In this document: in pieces, positions 1 to 10,582 of the stretch
How the letters are laid out: every line of letters begins with the position of its first letter
How positions within the stretch are numbered: the stretch's first letter is position 1
Assembly: GCF_016595675.1 (NCBI RefSeq)
Contig: NZ_JAENJH010000003.1
Coordinates: 434,001 to 498,000 of the forward strand
Origin: Prauserella cavernicola
GTDB taxonomy: Bacteria; Actinomycetota; Actinomycetes; Mycobacteriales; Pseudonocardiaceae
DNA: 64,000 nt
Direction: 5' to 3'
The notes under the pieces: generated by a model
Seen by the model: the letters and a program-made list of their open reading frames with translations, nothing else
Database searches by the model: none
Told to the model about the DNA's origin: nothing
Translations under genes and position numbers: made by a program

Positions 1-1491
1 ATGGACACCAAGGAGCGGGCCGCGGTGGCCCAGCTCCAGGTCGTCGTGCAGACGGCGGAGAACGAGCTGGTCGGTGACGCGGGTCAGGACGAGGCGCTGC
101 GCAACCGTCTGACCAACGCGATCAAGAAGATCACCAGCAGCTCTACGGCCACGGCAGACTCGGCGAGTTCGGCCGCAGGCGCGTTCGAGCCGGTGCTCGC
201 CGCGGGCGATCCCGACGAGACGTCGGAGCACGCCGTCTACGCGGGCCCCTACGACAAGGTGCCCGGCAGCCTGCGCAACTTCGTCGAGAACAACTCGCAG
301 GCCAAACAGATCCACACGGCCGACGGCATCACCTACCTCGTCGTCGGCACGCCGGTGACCACCACGACGAGGCCGCTGCAGCTGTATCTGCTGTTCCCGT
401 TGACCACCGAGCAGAACACCGTCGCCACGGTGCAGAACACGCTGCTCGTCGGCTCTCTCGTGCTGCTCCTGCTGCTCGCCGGCATCACGAACATGGTCAC
501 GCGCCAGGTGGTGCGGCCGGTGCGGCGCGCGGCCGCCGCGGCGGAGCGGTTCGCCGAGGGGGAGCTCGACCGAAGACTCGACGTGGTCGGCGAGGACGAC
601 CTCGCCAAGCTAGCGCTGTCCTACAACGAGATGGCGGCGAGCATCCAGCGCCAGATCCGGCAGCTGGAGGAGTTCGGCCAGCTGCAGCGCCGGTTCACCT
701 CCGACGTCTCCCACGAGCTGCGCACGCCGCTCACCACGGTCCGCATGGCCGCCGACGTCCTGCACGCCTCGCGCGAGCAGTTCCCCGCAGGCCTCGCCCG
801 CTCCACCGAGCTGCTGGTCGACGAGCTCGACCGGTTCGAGACGCTGCTGGGCGACCTGCTGGAGATCAGCAGGCTCGACGCGGGTGTCGAGGAACTGTCG
901 GCCGAGCTCATCGACGTCCGGCCGATCGCGCGCAGGGCCGTCGAGCAGGTCAAGGTCATCGCGGGCACGGCGGGCAGTCCGATCGAGCTGGAGCTGCCCG
1001 AGGACGAGGTCACTGCGGAGGTCGACGCGCGCAGGGTCGAGCGCATCATGCGCAACCTGCTCGCCAACGCCGTCGACCACGGCGAGGGCGAGCCGGTGCG
1101 GCTGCGGCTGGCCGCCAACGACGGCGCCGTCTCGATGACCGTGCGCGACTCCGGCGTCGGCCTGCGGGCGGGGGAGGCCGAGCTGGTGTTCAACCGGTTC
1201 TGGCGCGCCGACCCGTCCCGGAACCGGCGCACCGGCGGCACCGGGCTCGGCCTGGCCATCAGCCAGGAGGACGCCCGGCTGCACGGCGGCGTGCTCGACG
1301 CGTGGGGCGAGCTCGACAAGGGTTCGTGCTTCCGGCTGACGCTGCCGAGGCATGTCGGCGAGCCGATGGGGGACAGCCCGTTGCCGCTGCCGCCCGAGGA
1401 CGTCCGGCCGGACCGGCCTGCCGAACCCGTCGCCCACAACGGCCACACCGAACTCACGGTCACGGTCGTGGAACACGAGGAGGTCCGGTGA
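1..1491 (+). CDS. mtrB: Sensor histidine kinase MtrB (5' partial)
   Basis: Membrane sensor kinase of the MtrAB two-component system, which in actinobacteria ties cell division and envelope homeostasis to transcription. Seen: an extracytoplasmic segment, one membrane helix (about residues 145-165), a HAMP linker, the H-box VSHELRTPLTTVR with phospho-acceptor His238, the N-box with Asn356 (LLANAVDH) and the G-box GTGLGLAIS. The first transmembrane helix and roughly 75 N-terminal residues expected for MtrB are missing, so the gene begins upstream of the window and the ATG at position 1 is internal. Its stop overlaps the lpqB start by 3 bases, indicating the usual mtrA-mtrB-lpqB operon. Confidence 0.95.
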   Translation: MDTKERAAVAQLQVVVQTAENELVGDAGQDEALRNRLTNAIKKITSSSTATADSASSAAGAFEPVLAAGDPDETSEHAVYAGPYDKVPGSLRNFVENNSQAKQIHTADGITYLVVGTPVTTTTRPLQLYLLFPLTTEQNTVATVQNTLLVGSLVLLLLLAGITNMVTRQVVRPVRRAAAAAERFAEGELDRRLDVVGEDDLAKLALSYNEMAASIQRQIRQLEEFGQLQRRFTSDVSHELRTPLTTVRMAADVLHASREQFPAGLARSTELLVDELDRFETLLGDLLEISRLDAGVEELSAELIDVRPIARRAVEQVKVIAGTAGSPIELELPEDEVTAEVDARRVERIMRNLLANAVDHGEGEPVRLRLAANDGAVSMTVRDSGVGLRAGEAELVFNRFWRADPSRNRRTGGTGLGLAISQEDARLHGGVLDAWGELDKGSCFRLTLPRHVGEPMGDSPLPLPPEDVRPDRPAEPVAHNGHTELTVTVVEHEEVR

Positions 1492-3239
1492 TCCGGGGCA
1501 GGCTGCGGGCACTGCTCGCGTTCTTGGCGTGTGTCGTGATCCTCGGCGGCTGCGCGGCGATCCCGTCCGAGTCACAGCCCGAGGCCATCCCCAGGGAACG
1601 GCTCGGCCAGCCCACCCAGGAGGTGCCGGAGCCCTCTGCCGACCTCGATCCGCTGTCGGTGGTGCGCGAGTTCGTCAGGGCGAGCGCCCAGCCGACCAAC
1701 GACCACGCCGCCGCGCGCGCCTACCTCTCCGGCAACACCCGCAGGGAGTGGAGGCCCGACCAGAGCCTCGCGGTCATCGAGGACGAGTTCGGCACCGTCT
1801 ACGCGCCCGGCAGCCAGCAGTCGCCCGACACCGACGAACGCCTGGTGATGGTGCGCGGCAACTTCGTCGGCAGGCTCGCCTCGGACAGCGCATTCATCCC
1901 GTCCGACGAGCCCGTGCAGGTGCCGGTTCGCCTGCGACTGCAGGCCGACGGACAGTGGCGCATCGTCGATCCGCCCGACAGCATTCTGGTGACCTACAGC
2001 GACTTCAACGACAGCTACTTCCGCGTGCCGGTGTACTTCTTCTCGCAGGACTCCAGCGCGCTCGTTCCCGACCTCCGCTACGTGGTCGCGCGGCCGCAGT
2101 CCGGATTGCCGGCCCGGGTGATGGACCTGTTGCTGGCCGGTCCCTCCAGCGGGCTCACCGGCGCCGTGCGCAACCCGCTCGGCGAGTCGGCGACGCTCGA
2201 GAGCAACGTGGCCGGCGCGAACGACGGAGCGCTCGTGGTGCCGCTGACCGGCGTCGAGGAACACAGCGTGCAGGACAAGGAACTCATCGCGGCGCAGATC
2301 GTCAGATCGCTGCAGTATGTGACCACCAGCCGCATCCGGCTGCTCTCGGACGGCTCGGCGCTCGTGCCCGGCCACATCGACTGGCGGCCGAGCGAGGTGC
2401 CCGCGTACGAGGCCCAGGCCTCGCCCAGCTCGGAACTGCCCGGCCTGATGGCCGTCGAGGGCAGACTCCGGTCGCTGCGCTCCGGCGCCGGGATCGACGG
2501 ACCCGCGGGCATCGGCTCCTACAACGTCGAGAGCGCGGCGCAGTCGATCAGCGGAAACCAGCTCGCCGTGGTCGAGCGCGTCGGGCCGGCGGTGCGCCTG
2601 CGCGTGGGGGCCTACGCCGAGGAGGACCAGATCGTCGACCTGCCCGGCTTGTCGATGACCCGGCCGAGCTGGCGGCCCGCGACCTCCGGCGACGGTGAGT
2701 CCGGCGAGCTGTGGACCGCGGTCGACGGCACCAACGTGGTGCGGGTGGTGCGCGGTCCCGACGGCCGCTGGCTCCCGCAGTCGGTCAACGCCTCCGAGGT
2801 GCTCGCGGTCGGGCAGATCAGTGGCCTGCGGCTGTCGCGGGACGGTTCGCGCGTCGCGATGATCGCCGGGGGGCAGCTGGTGGTCGCGTCGGTGGTGCGG
2901 GCGACCGATGGTTCGTCGGTGACTCTGCGCGCGCCGAGGATCCTGCAGGCGGGGGAGCTCTCCAACGTGGTCGACGTCGACTGGGTCAGCCAGGACACGC
3001 TGATCGTGGCGACCGGGTCCGACTCGATCCCGGTGGCGCGCGTGCCGGTCGACGGCCTGCGGCTCGACCAGTTCAACAGTTCGAACCTGACCCCGCCGAT
3101 GCGGGCGATCACGGCCGCGCCGGGTCGGCCGATCGTCGTCGCCGACGCGAGTGGGTTGTGGACGGCGAGCGACGTCGGAGACGTCTGGCGGCCACATCCG
3201 CAGAGCAGGCCCGACGCCAAACCGTTCTATCCCGGCTGA
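1488..3239 (+). CDS. lpqB: Lipoprotein LpqB, MtrAB accessory factor
   Basis: Exported lipoprotein that modulates MtrB signalling. The GTG start lies within the last codons of mtrB (GTGA-type overlap) and gives 583 residues. The N-terminus has basic residues, a hydrophobic core and the lipobox VILGGC, so the Cys would be lipidated. The rest matches the family: an N-terminal GerMN-type region with a conserved LLAGPSSGL stretch, then a C-terminal beta-propeller-like half. The neighbour mtrB fixes the identity. An upstream extension of the same frame into mtrB is open, but it would put the signal peptide in the interior of the protein. Confidence 0.93.
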   Translation: MIRGRLRALLAFLACVVILGGCAAIPSESQPEAIPRERLGQPTQEVPEPSADLDPLSVVREFVRASAQPTNDHAAARAYLSGNTRREWRPDQSLAVIEDEFGTVYAPGSQQSPDTDERLVMVRGNFVGRLASDSAFIPSDEPVQVPVRLRLQADGQWRIVDPPDSILVTYSDFNDSYFRVPVYFFSQDSSALVPDLRYVVARPQSGLPARVMDLLLAGPSSGLTGAVRNPLGESATLESNVAGANDGALVVPLTGVEEHSVQDKELIAAQIVRSLQYVTTSRIRLLSDGSALVPGHIDWRPSEVPAYEAQASPSSELPGLMAVEGRLRSLRSGAGIDGPAGIGSYNVESAAQSISGNQLAVVERVGPAVRLRVGAYAEEDQIVDLPGLSMTRPSWRPATSGDGESGELWTAVDGTNVVRVVRGPDGRWLPQSVNASEVLAVGQISGLRLSRDGSRVAMIAGGQLVVASVVRATDGSSVTLRAPRILQAGELSNVVDVDWVSQDTLIVATGSDSIPVARVPVDGLRLDQFNSSNLTPPMRAITAAPGRPIVVADASGLWTASDVGDVWRPHPQSRPDAKPFYPG

Positions 3240-3254
3240 GCCCGCGAACTGTCG

Positions 3255-3947
3255 GTGGGTGGCCGCATGCTCGCCGCCATGTTCACCCGTCGACTCTCCT
3301 CGATCGGCAGGACCACGCTGGACCTGCTGCTGCCCACGTCGTGCGCGGGCTGCGGCGCGCCGGGACCGGCGTGCTGCCGTGAGTGCGCGCGGACGTTCGA
3401 CCCGCGTGCGCCGGTGTCCGGCCGCTCCGGCTGCCACGCGCTGGCCGCCTACGACGGCGTGGCCAGACGGCTCGTGCTCGCCTACAAGGAGGGCGGCCGC
3501 CGCGACCTCGCCGACCCGCTGGGCGGGGAGCTGGCCGCCGCGTTGCCCGGCCTGCCGGGCGCGACACCGGACGAGCACGGGACGTGGTGGCTAGTGCCCG
3601 TGCCCTCGCGCCGCTCGGCTTCCAGAGCGCGCGGCGGGCCCCATCTGACCCGGCTGGCGAGGCGGTGCGCCGCCCGGCTGGCCGAAGCCGGACACCCCGC
3701 CGCCGTGGCCCCCGCGCTCGAACTCGGGCGCGGCGCCAGGGACGCGGTGGGCCTCGACCGCGCCCAGCGGGCGGCGAACCTGCGCGGCAGGCTGCGGTTG
3801 TGCGCCGAGGGATCGCCGCCTTCCGGCGCTCCCGTCGTGCTGCTCGACGACGTCGTCACCACGGGGGCCACAGTGGAGGCCTGCGCGCGGGTACTGGCAC
3901 ACGGCGGATTCACTGTGAGCGCCGTACTCGTGCTCACCGCAGCCTGA
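3255..3947 (+). CDS. comF: ComF family phosphoribosyltransferase-like protein
   Basis: ComF/GntX-type protein. The N-terminal zinc-finger-like Cys cluster (CAGCGAPGPACCREC) is followed by a type I phosphoribosyltransferase fold ending in the PRPP-binding signature VVLLDDVVTTGATVEA. In competent bacteria ComF assists DNA uptake; its role in actinobacteria is not established. The length of 230 residues is normal. Start choice is uncertain: GTG 3255, ATG 3267 and ATG 3279 are all in frame with only a weak GGTGGG upstream, and ATG 3267 or 3279 would better fit homologues that begin shortly before the Cys cluster. It lies between lpqB and hpf, as in mycobacteria. Confidence 0.88.
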   Translation: MGGRMLAAMFTRRLSSIGRTTLDLLLPTSCAGCGAPGPACCRECARTFDPRAPVSGRSGCHALAAYDGVARRLVLAYKEGGRRDLADPLGGELAAALPGLPGATPDEHGTWWLVPVPSRRSASRARGGPHLTRLARRCAARLAEAGHPAAVAPALELGRGARDAVGLDRAQRAANLRGRLRLCAEGSPPSGAPVVLLDDVVTTGATVEACARVLAHGGFTVSAVLVLTAA

Positions 3948-4403
3948 GTGGGTGGCGCGGTCAGAAATTTTCACTCGATCGGGTGGCAGGGAACCTTCGG
4001 TCGAATGCCGGACGTTGGACCGGTATGAGCTGGCCCGCTGTCCCGCGAAAGCGGGCCGGTGTGTGTCCTGCCCGCCGTGCGGATGAACGAGCCCCCCGGG
4101 CACTGCTCCGAACGGGGCGCGACGGGGCCGGTAAACCCCTGAGTTCACTGCGGATCGTGACCGCCACTCACCGTTCGACGTCCCCCGCCTCGGGGGCTTT
4201 TCTAAGTCAGGCAAGCGGGCTAACGTGCTCCGCTAACAGCAATCCCGGCACGCAGGGAGGTGACGAGCCATTGTCCCTAGCGCCGGAGGAAATCTGACCC
4301 CGGCGGGAGCGCACGCGAGATGTCGTGACGGCGCTTTTCCCCTCAACCCCCGGCGCTTTTCGTCCAGAAAGTAACTCGCAGCAATCAGCGAGGGAGGTCG
4401 TGT
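3948..4403 (+). promoter_or_regulatory. Long structured leader upstream of hpf
   Basis: This 456-base gap has no convincing ORF. Seen: GGGAAC at 3989-3994 (GGAAC from 3990), then 19 bases, then GTT at 4014-4016, resembling a sigma-R/SigH-type promoter. Next come two competing hairpins sharing one strand: GGCCCGCT (4032-4039) with AGCGGGCC (4050-4057), and CCCGC-GAAA-GCGGG (4042-4055). A terminator-like hairpin follows at 4182-4203. About 200 further bases, with a good ribosome site GGGAGG before the hpf ATG, complete the gap. The arrangement suggests a structured or attenuated leader, or a separate small RNA. I could not assign it to a known riboswitch by eye. Confidence 0.5.
4182..4203 (+). 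terminator. Terminator-like hairpin inside hpf leader
   Basis: Perfect stem CCCCCG / CGGGGG with a CCT loop, followed by CTTTTCT. It precedes the hpf coding region by 200 bases, so it either ends a short leader RNA or terminates read-through from comF. Confidence 0.6.
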
Positions 4404-5090
4404 ATGGACATCGTGGTCAAGGGTCGCAACGTGGAGGTGCCTGAGCACTACCGGCTCCACGTCAGCGAGAAACTGGCGCGGCTGGAGCGTTACGACAGGA
4501 AAGTCATTCGTTACGACGTGGAACTCTTCCACGAGCCGAACCGGCGTCAGTCCAAGAACTGCCAGCGCGTCGAGATCACGAGCAAGGGCAAGGGCCCGGC
4601 CGTGAGGGCCGCTGCTTGTGCAGGCGACTTCTACGCCGCACTCGACTCCGCCGTGAGCAAACTCGAGAACCGGCTGCGCCGGATGCACGACCGGCGGCGG
4701 GTCCACTACGGTCGCCGCTCCCCGGAATCGGTCGCGGAAGCGACATCGCCCGCCGCGATGGCGGCCGGCTCCTCCGACCCGCTCGCAGGCGCACAGCGGT
4801 CCGCCGCGACAGCGGTCATGGAGGCGCCCGCCGAGCCGATGGAGGCCGTGTCGGCCGAAGAGATCGAGCTTCCCGAGCAGCGCTGGGACGACGGTGTGAC
4901 CGACTACGAGCCGGGTCGCATCGTTCGCGAGAAGCAACATTCCGCTGAACCCATGGCCGTCGACCAGGCCCTCTACCAGATGGAGCTGGTCGGGCACGAC
5001 TTCTACCTCTTCAATTGCTCGGACACCGGCAAGCCGAGCGTCGTCTACCGCAGGAAGGGCTTCGACTACGGCGTGATCCGCCTGGGCTGA
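4404..5090 (+). CDS. hpf: Long-form ribosome hibernation promoting factor
   Basis: Protein that dimerises or silences 70S ribosomes under stress or in stationary phase. The N-terminal S30AE domain (about residues 1-105) begins MDIVVKGRNVEVPEHY. After a low-complexity linker, the C-terminal dimerisation domain (about 170-228) ends YRRKGFDYGVIRLG. Its 228 residues match long HPF. The start is fixed by GAGGGAGG nine bases before the ATG. It lies upstream of secA, the order found in mycobacteria. The preceding leader contains a possible sigma-R promoter and a terminator hairpin, so expression may be stress-controlled. Confidence 0.95.
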   Translation: MDIVVKGRNVEVPEHYRLHVSEKLARLERYDRKVIRYDVELFHEPNRRQSKNCQRVEITSKGKGPAVRAAACAGDFYAALDSAVSKLENRLRRMHDRRRVHYGRRSPESVAEATSPAAMAAGSSDPLAGAQRSAATAVMEAPAEPMEAVSAEEIELPEQRWDDGVTDYEPGRIVREKQHSAEPMAVDQALYQMELVGHDFYLFNCSDTGKPSVVYRRKGFDYGVIRLG

Positions 5091-5120
5091 CGTTTCCCGT
5101 CCGACCCTCGACGAACCGAT

Positions 5121-5156
5121 CCGACGGCCCGTGCGCAGCTGCGCACGGGCCGTCGG
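5121..5156 (+). terminator. Perfect palindrome between hpf and secA
   Basis: Two 18-base arms (5121-5138 and 5139-5156) are exact reverse complements with no unpaired spacer, starting CCGACGGCCC. It lies 30 bases after the hpf stop and is the expected GC-rich actinobacterial terminator, although no U tract follows. Confidence 0.7.
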
Positions 5157-5333
5157 CCTGCGTCGATGCGGACAGCGTGTGGTGCCCGTTCGCGACGCCG
5201 TGTGCACGCAGGTGGCGAGATTCCCTACGATGGGGAGTACTGCGCGGTCTACGGGCCGCGCGTCCAAGCTGCCCGGCGCCCGCTGGGGTGCTGCGACGAC
5301 GACCACCGGATACAGCTAGCGAGGTCGACCCGG

Positions 5334-8204
<2,871 letters not shown>

Positions 8205-8220
8205 CGAGCCAGCAGCACTG

Positions 8221-8260
8221 ACCCGGCCCGCGCCATTATTCGGCGCGGGCCGGGTTCGTT
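8221..8260 (+). terminator. secA terminator
   Basis: Stem CCCGGCCCGCGCC / GGCGCGGGCCGGG with loop ATTATTC, followed by TTCGTT. It starts 17 bases after the secA stop and also lies just beyond the end of the oppositely oriented 8283 gene, so it may work in both directions. Confidence 0.8.
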
Positions 8261-8282
8261 GTGCGGGGTACTTTCCTGGCGG

Positions 8283-8771
8283 CTAACGCGGGACGCGCCG
8301 CCTGGGCTCGAGCACCGTGAAGGCCGTGCAACGCCAGCTGTCCCTGCGGTGTTCGAACCGCGCGGTCACGGCCAGCACGCGCTGACCGGTGTCGGCGGTG
8401 CCGCACACCTCCACCACGTCCTCACGTGGCCTGCACGTGTAGACCTTGTGCAGCGTGTAGCGCGGACCCCGCACGCGGGCGCGGTCGCGCATCGCGTGTT
8501 GCAGCGCGGGCACTAGCCACTGTCCAAGCTGGACGGCCGGCCTGCGGCCCGCGTGTACCTCCAGCATCGCGGTCAGCACATGGTGCAGCTGGCGCCGTTG
8601 CAGCAACGGGCGTGGCCTGCCCGTGGGGCGCTGCGCGGGAATCTCGGCGAGCAGGTCGTCCAGCGTGAGTTGCCCATCCGGCAGATCGGCCGGCTTCGAA
8701 GGCTTTTCGCCTTTCCCTGGTTCATAAGCGTTGAGTGGAAGTAGTCCTCTCAACGGCGAATGGGTGATCAT
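8283..8771 (-). CDS. Rv3235-like family protein
   Basis: Conserved actinobacterial protein of unknown function. The 162 residues begin MITHSPLRGLLPLN. A variable Pro/Lys-rich N-terminus leads to a conserved C-terminal part (RRQLHHVLTAMLEVHAGRRP, then CGTADTGQRVLAVTARFE) that resembles the Rv3235/DUF6459 family, which in M. tuberculosis also lies near secA. The ATG at 8771 is chosen because AAAGGGGG precedes it by 7 bases; the frame is open far upstream but that stretch shadows other sequence. No membrane segment or catalytic motif was recognised. Function unknown. Confidence 0.75.
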   Translation of the reverse strand: MITHSPLRGLLPLNAYEPGKGEKPSKPADLPDGQLTLDDLLAEIPAQRPTGRPRPLLQRRQLHHVLTAMLEVHAGRRPAVQLGQWLVPALQHAMRDRARVRGPRYTLHKVYTCRPREDVVEVCGTADTGQRVLAVTARFEHRRDSWRCTAFTVLEPRRRVPR

Positions 8772-9029
8772 ACTCAGTCCCCCTTTGTTTCTGGACCGTT
8801 CATCTCGGATGGCCCCCTGCCACCCTGTAGAAGCAGACGGACAAAATGCGCGAGTGGACCCACAAGGCCCCCGAGTTGATGAAAAGCGCGAATCAGGTGC
8901 CGGAATCCGGCGGAATGAGGTATGAGGGAACTTGAATGCGCGATGTTCAACCACAATCGCAGGTGTGCGGATGTCAACGGAGCATTCACGGCCCGAGTGA
9001 TCCACAACTTGGCGCGGTAGCGTGCGCTG

Positions 9030-9431
9030 GTGCTCAACGGAATCGTCGTGGACTACGCGGGCGTGCTGACCGACGCCGACGCGCCGGACCTGCTGGCCCT
9101 GCTCGACACGGCGCGCGACGGCGGAGTGCGTACGGCGTTGCTGTCGAACGCGGCGGGTGGCGGGTCGGTCCGGCGGCAGCTGGAGGGCTGGTTCGACACG
9201 CTGGTCTTCTCGGGCGAGGTGGGCGTCGCCAAACCGGACGCGGAGGTGTTCCGCCTGACGGCGGACCGGCTCGGCCTGCCGGTGACGGGGTGCGTACTCG
9301 TCGACGACGCGGCCTCGAACGTGGCAGGCGCGGTGGCCGCCGGCATGGTTGGCGTGCGGCACACGTCGGTGCCCGAAACCGTCGCTGAGCTGCGAGCACT
9401 CTTCCCGTGGCTGCTGGGTGAGAACGACTGA
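9030..9431 (+). CDS. Small HAD-like hydrolase domain protein
   Basis: 133-residue HAD-superfamily protein reduced to the core fold with no cap domain. Seen: motif I DYAGVLTD (Asp8), motif II LLSNAA, motif III Lys in VAKPDAEVF, motif IV LVDDAASN. Motif I has Ala10 where classical phosphatases carry the second, acid/base Asp, a substitution also seen in DFGGVL-type HAD proteins, so normal phosphatase activity is doubtful. GTG start; no strong ribosome site. It sits alone between the Rv3235-like gene (opposite strand) and the ESX satellite genes. Substrate unknown. Confidence 0.75.
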   Translation: MLNGIVVDYAGVLTDADAPDLLALLDTARDGGVRTALLSNAAGGGSVRRQLEGWFDTLVFSGEVGVAKPDAEVFRLTADRLGLPVTGCVLVDDAASNVAGAVAAGMVGVRHTSVPETVAELRALFPWLLGEND

Positions 9432-9493
9432 CGGGGGCCGAAGCGTTCGGCTACTCTCGTAAACCGGATGGTCACGCGCAGCTGGGAGATGGG

Positions 9494-9940
9494 ATGGCCG
9501 GAGAGGTCTCGGGCGAGAAGGGCCTGACCGACGTGTTCGCGAACGCGGGCAGCGCGGTCGAGGACGTCCAGAAGGTGTACGGGGGCACTAGCTGGATCGA
9601 TGCCGTAAACCCGCAGGCCCAGGGAGGGTCGTGGACGTTCGACAAAGAACAGATCGACTCGGTGATCGGCCAGTGGGAGGATTTGCTGGAGGCTTGCCTG
9701 CAGGACAAGGTCGCACTCGATACCTTGCTCGCGATGCTGCCCGCTCCCTCCGAGGACGAACCGAGCAGCAACTACGTCAAGGTGCTCTGGGATGGGCTGG
9801 GATCTTTGCAGGAGTACAACGACTCCGTGCAGATCTACATCGCCGACTTCATCGACAGGTTGAAAGCCGCAAAGACGGGGATCGAACGAACTGAGGCCGA
9901 CAACGTCGACCCGTTCGCCAACGTGGGATCGTCCGAGTGA
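9494..9940 (+). CDS. Hypothetical protein of ESX satellite operon
   Basis: 148-residue acidic, mostly helical protein with no signal peptide or membrane segment. It is not recognised as a named family. It starts the four-gene unit that also encodes a DUF3558 lipoprotein, a WxG-bearing protein and an EspG-type chaperone, and its stop overlaps the next start by 4 bases (GTGA). Size, helicity and context suggest an ESX-related small partner protein, but I see no WxG motif and no canonical YxxxD/E secretion tail. The start ATG has AGATGGGATGG around it; GAGATGG serves as a weak ribosome site. Confidence 0.65.
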   Translation: MAGEVSGEKGLTDVFANAGSAVEDVQKVYGGTSWIDAVNPQAQGGSWTFDKEQIDSVIGQWEDLLEACLQDKVALDTLLAMLPAPSEDEPSSNYVKVLWDGLGSLQEYNDSVQIYIADFIDRLKAAKTGIERTEADNVDPFANVGSSE

Positions 9941-10581
9941 CCGCGATGCGCCGTTTGCCCATCCTCGCGTCCGGCCTTGCTCTGTTGCTGGCCGCCGGTT
10001 GTACACAAACCGAAGGGGGCACTCCGGCGGCTGAAACGCCCTCCGCCGCGACTTCGGGCACTGCCGACAGTCCTGCTGACGAGGTTCCGGTGGTGACCGA
10101 ACCGCTCGATCCGTCCGCGTACCTGGACGACCCCTGCCGGCTCGCGCCGCAAGCGGTGCTCGCGAACTTGGGGTTCGAGAAACCGGGTGAGACGCAGAAC
10201 GAAGCGAACAACAGCGCGACAGAACTCACGGGGCCCGGCTGCAGCTGGTCCAACAGGGGCAGCGCCGAGATGATCGCCATCGGAGTCCAGACGGAGGCGC
10301 GCAAGGACGGCCCTGGCGGTCTCCGGCATGGCTACCAGCTGTACACCTCGGGGGAATGGTTCGGGTTCTGGGAGTTCACGACCGTCGACGACTATCCGGC
10401 CGCGTATGCGGACGTCGACGACCGTAGGGACCGCGGCCAGTGCAACCTGATGGTCGGTATCGCTGACGATCTTTCTTTCTACGTCGCCGCGAGTGGCTAT
10501 TTCGACGAACCCGACAAGGCATGCGAGAGCGCTCACAGCGTTGCCGGCGCCGTGATCGACACGTTGAAGGGGGGCTCCTGA
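9937..10581 (+). CDS. DUF3558-type lipoprotein
   Basis: 214-residue predicted lipoprotein. The signal peptide MRRLPILASGLALLLAAGC has lipobox LAAGC. A Thr/Ser/Pro-rich spacer follows, then a DUF3558-like domain with paired Cys residues (DDPCRL, GPGCSW, RGQCNL, DKACES). DUF3558 lipoproteins are common in Pseudonocardiaceae near ESX-type genes; their role is unknown. GTG 9937 overlaps the previous stop; ATG 9946 is an alternative start that removes three residues. It is one base from the next gene (stop 10581, start 10583), so translation is probably coupled. Confidence 0.82.
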   Translation: MTAMRRLPILASGLALLLAAGCTQTEGGTPAAETPSAATSGTADSPADEVPVVTEPLDPSAYLDDPCRLAPQAVLANLGFEKPGETQNEANNSATELTGPGCSWSNRGSAEMIAIGVQTEARKDGPGGLRHGYQLYTSGEWFGFWEFTTVDDYPAAYADVDDRRDRGQCNLMVGIADDLSFYVAASGYFDEPDKACESAHSVAGAVIDTLKGGS

Positions 10582-10582
10582 G

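Noticed and set aside
1572-3578. 668-codon open frame antisense to lpqB and comF
   Set aside because: Shadow of two real genes on the other strand; no start signal or domain.
5166-5333. 56-codon N-terminal extension of secA
   Set aside because: It would cross the hpf-secA terminator region and has no homology; ATG 5334 gives the standard SecA N-terminus.
8772-9362. N-terminal extension of the Rv3235-like gene on the minus strand
   Set aside because: The extension shadows the HAD gene and has no conserved sequence; a good ribosome site supports the internal ATG at 8771.
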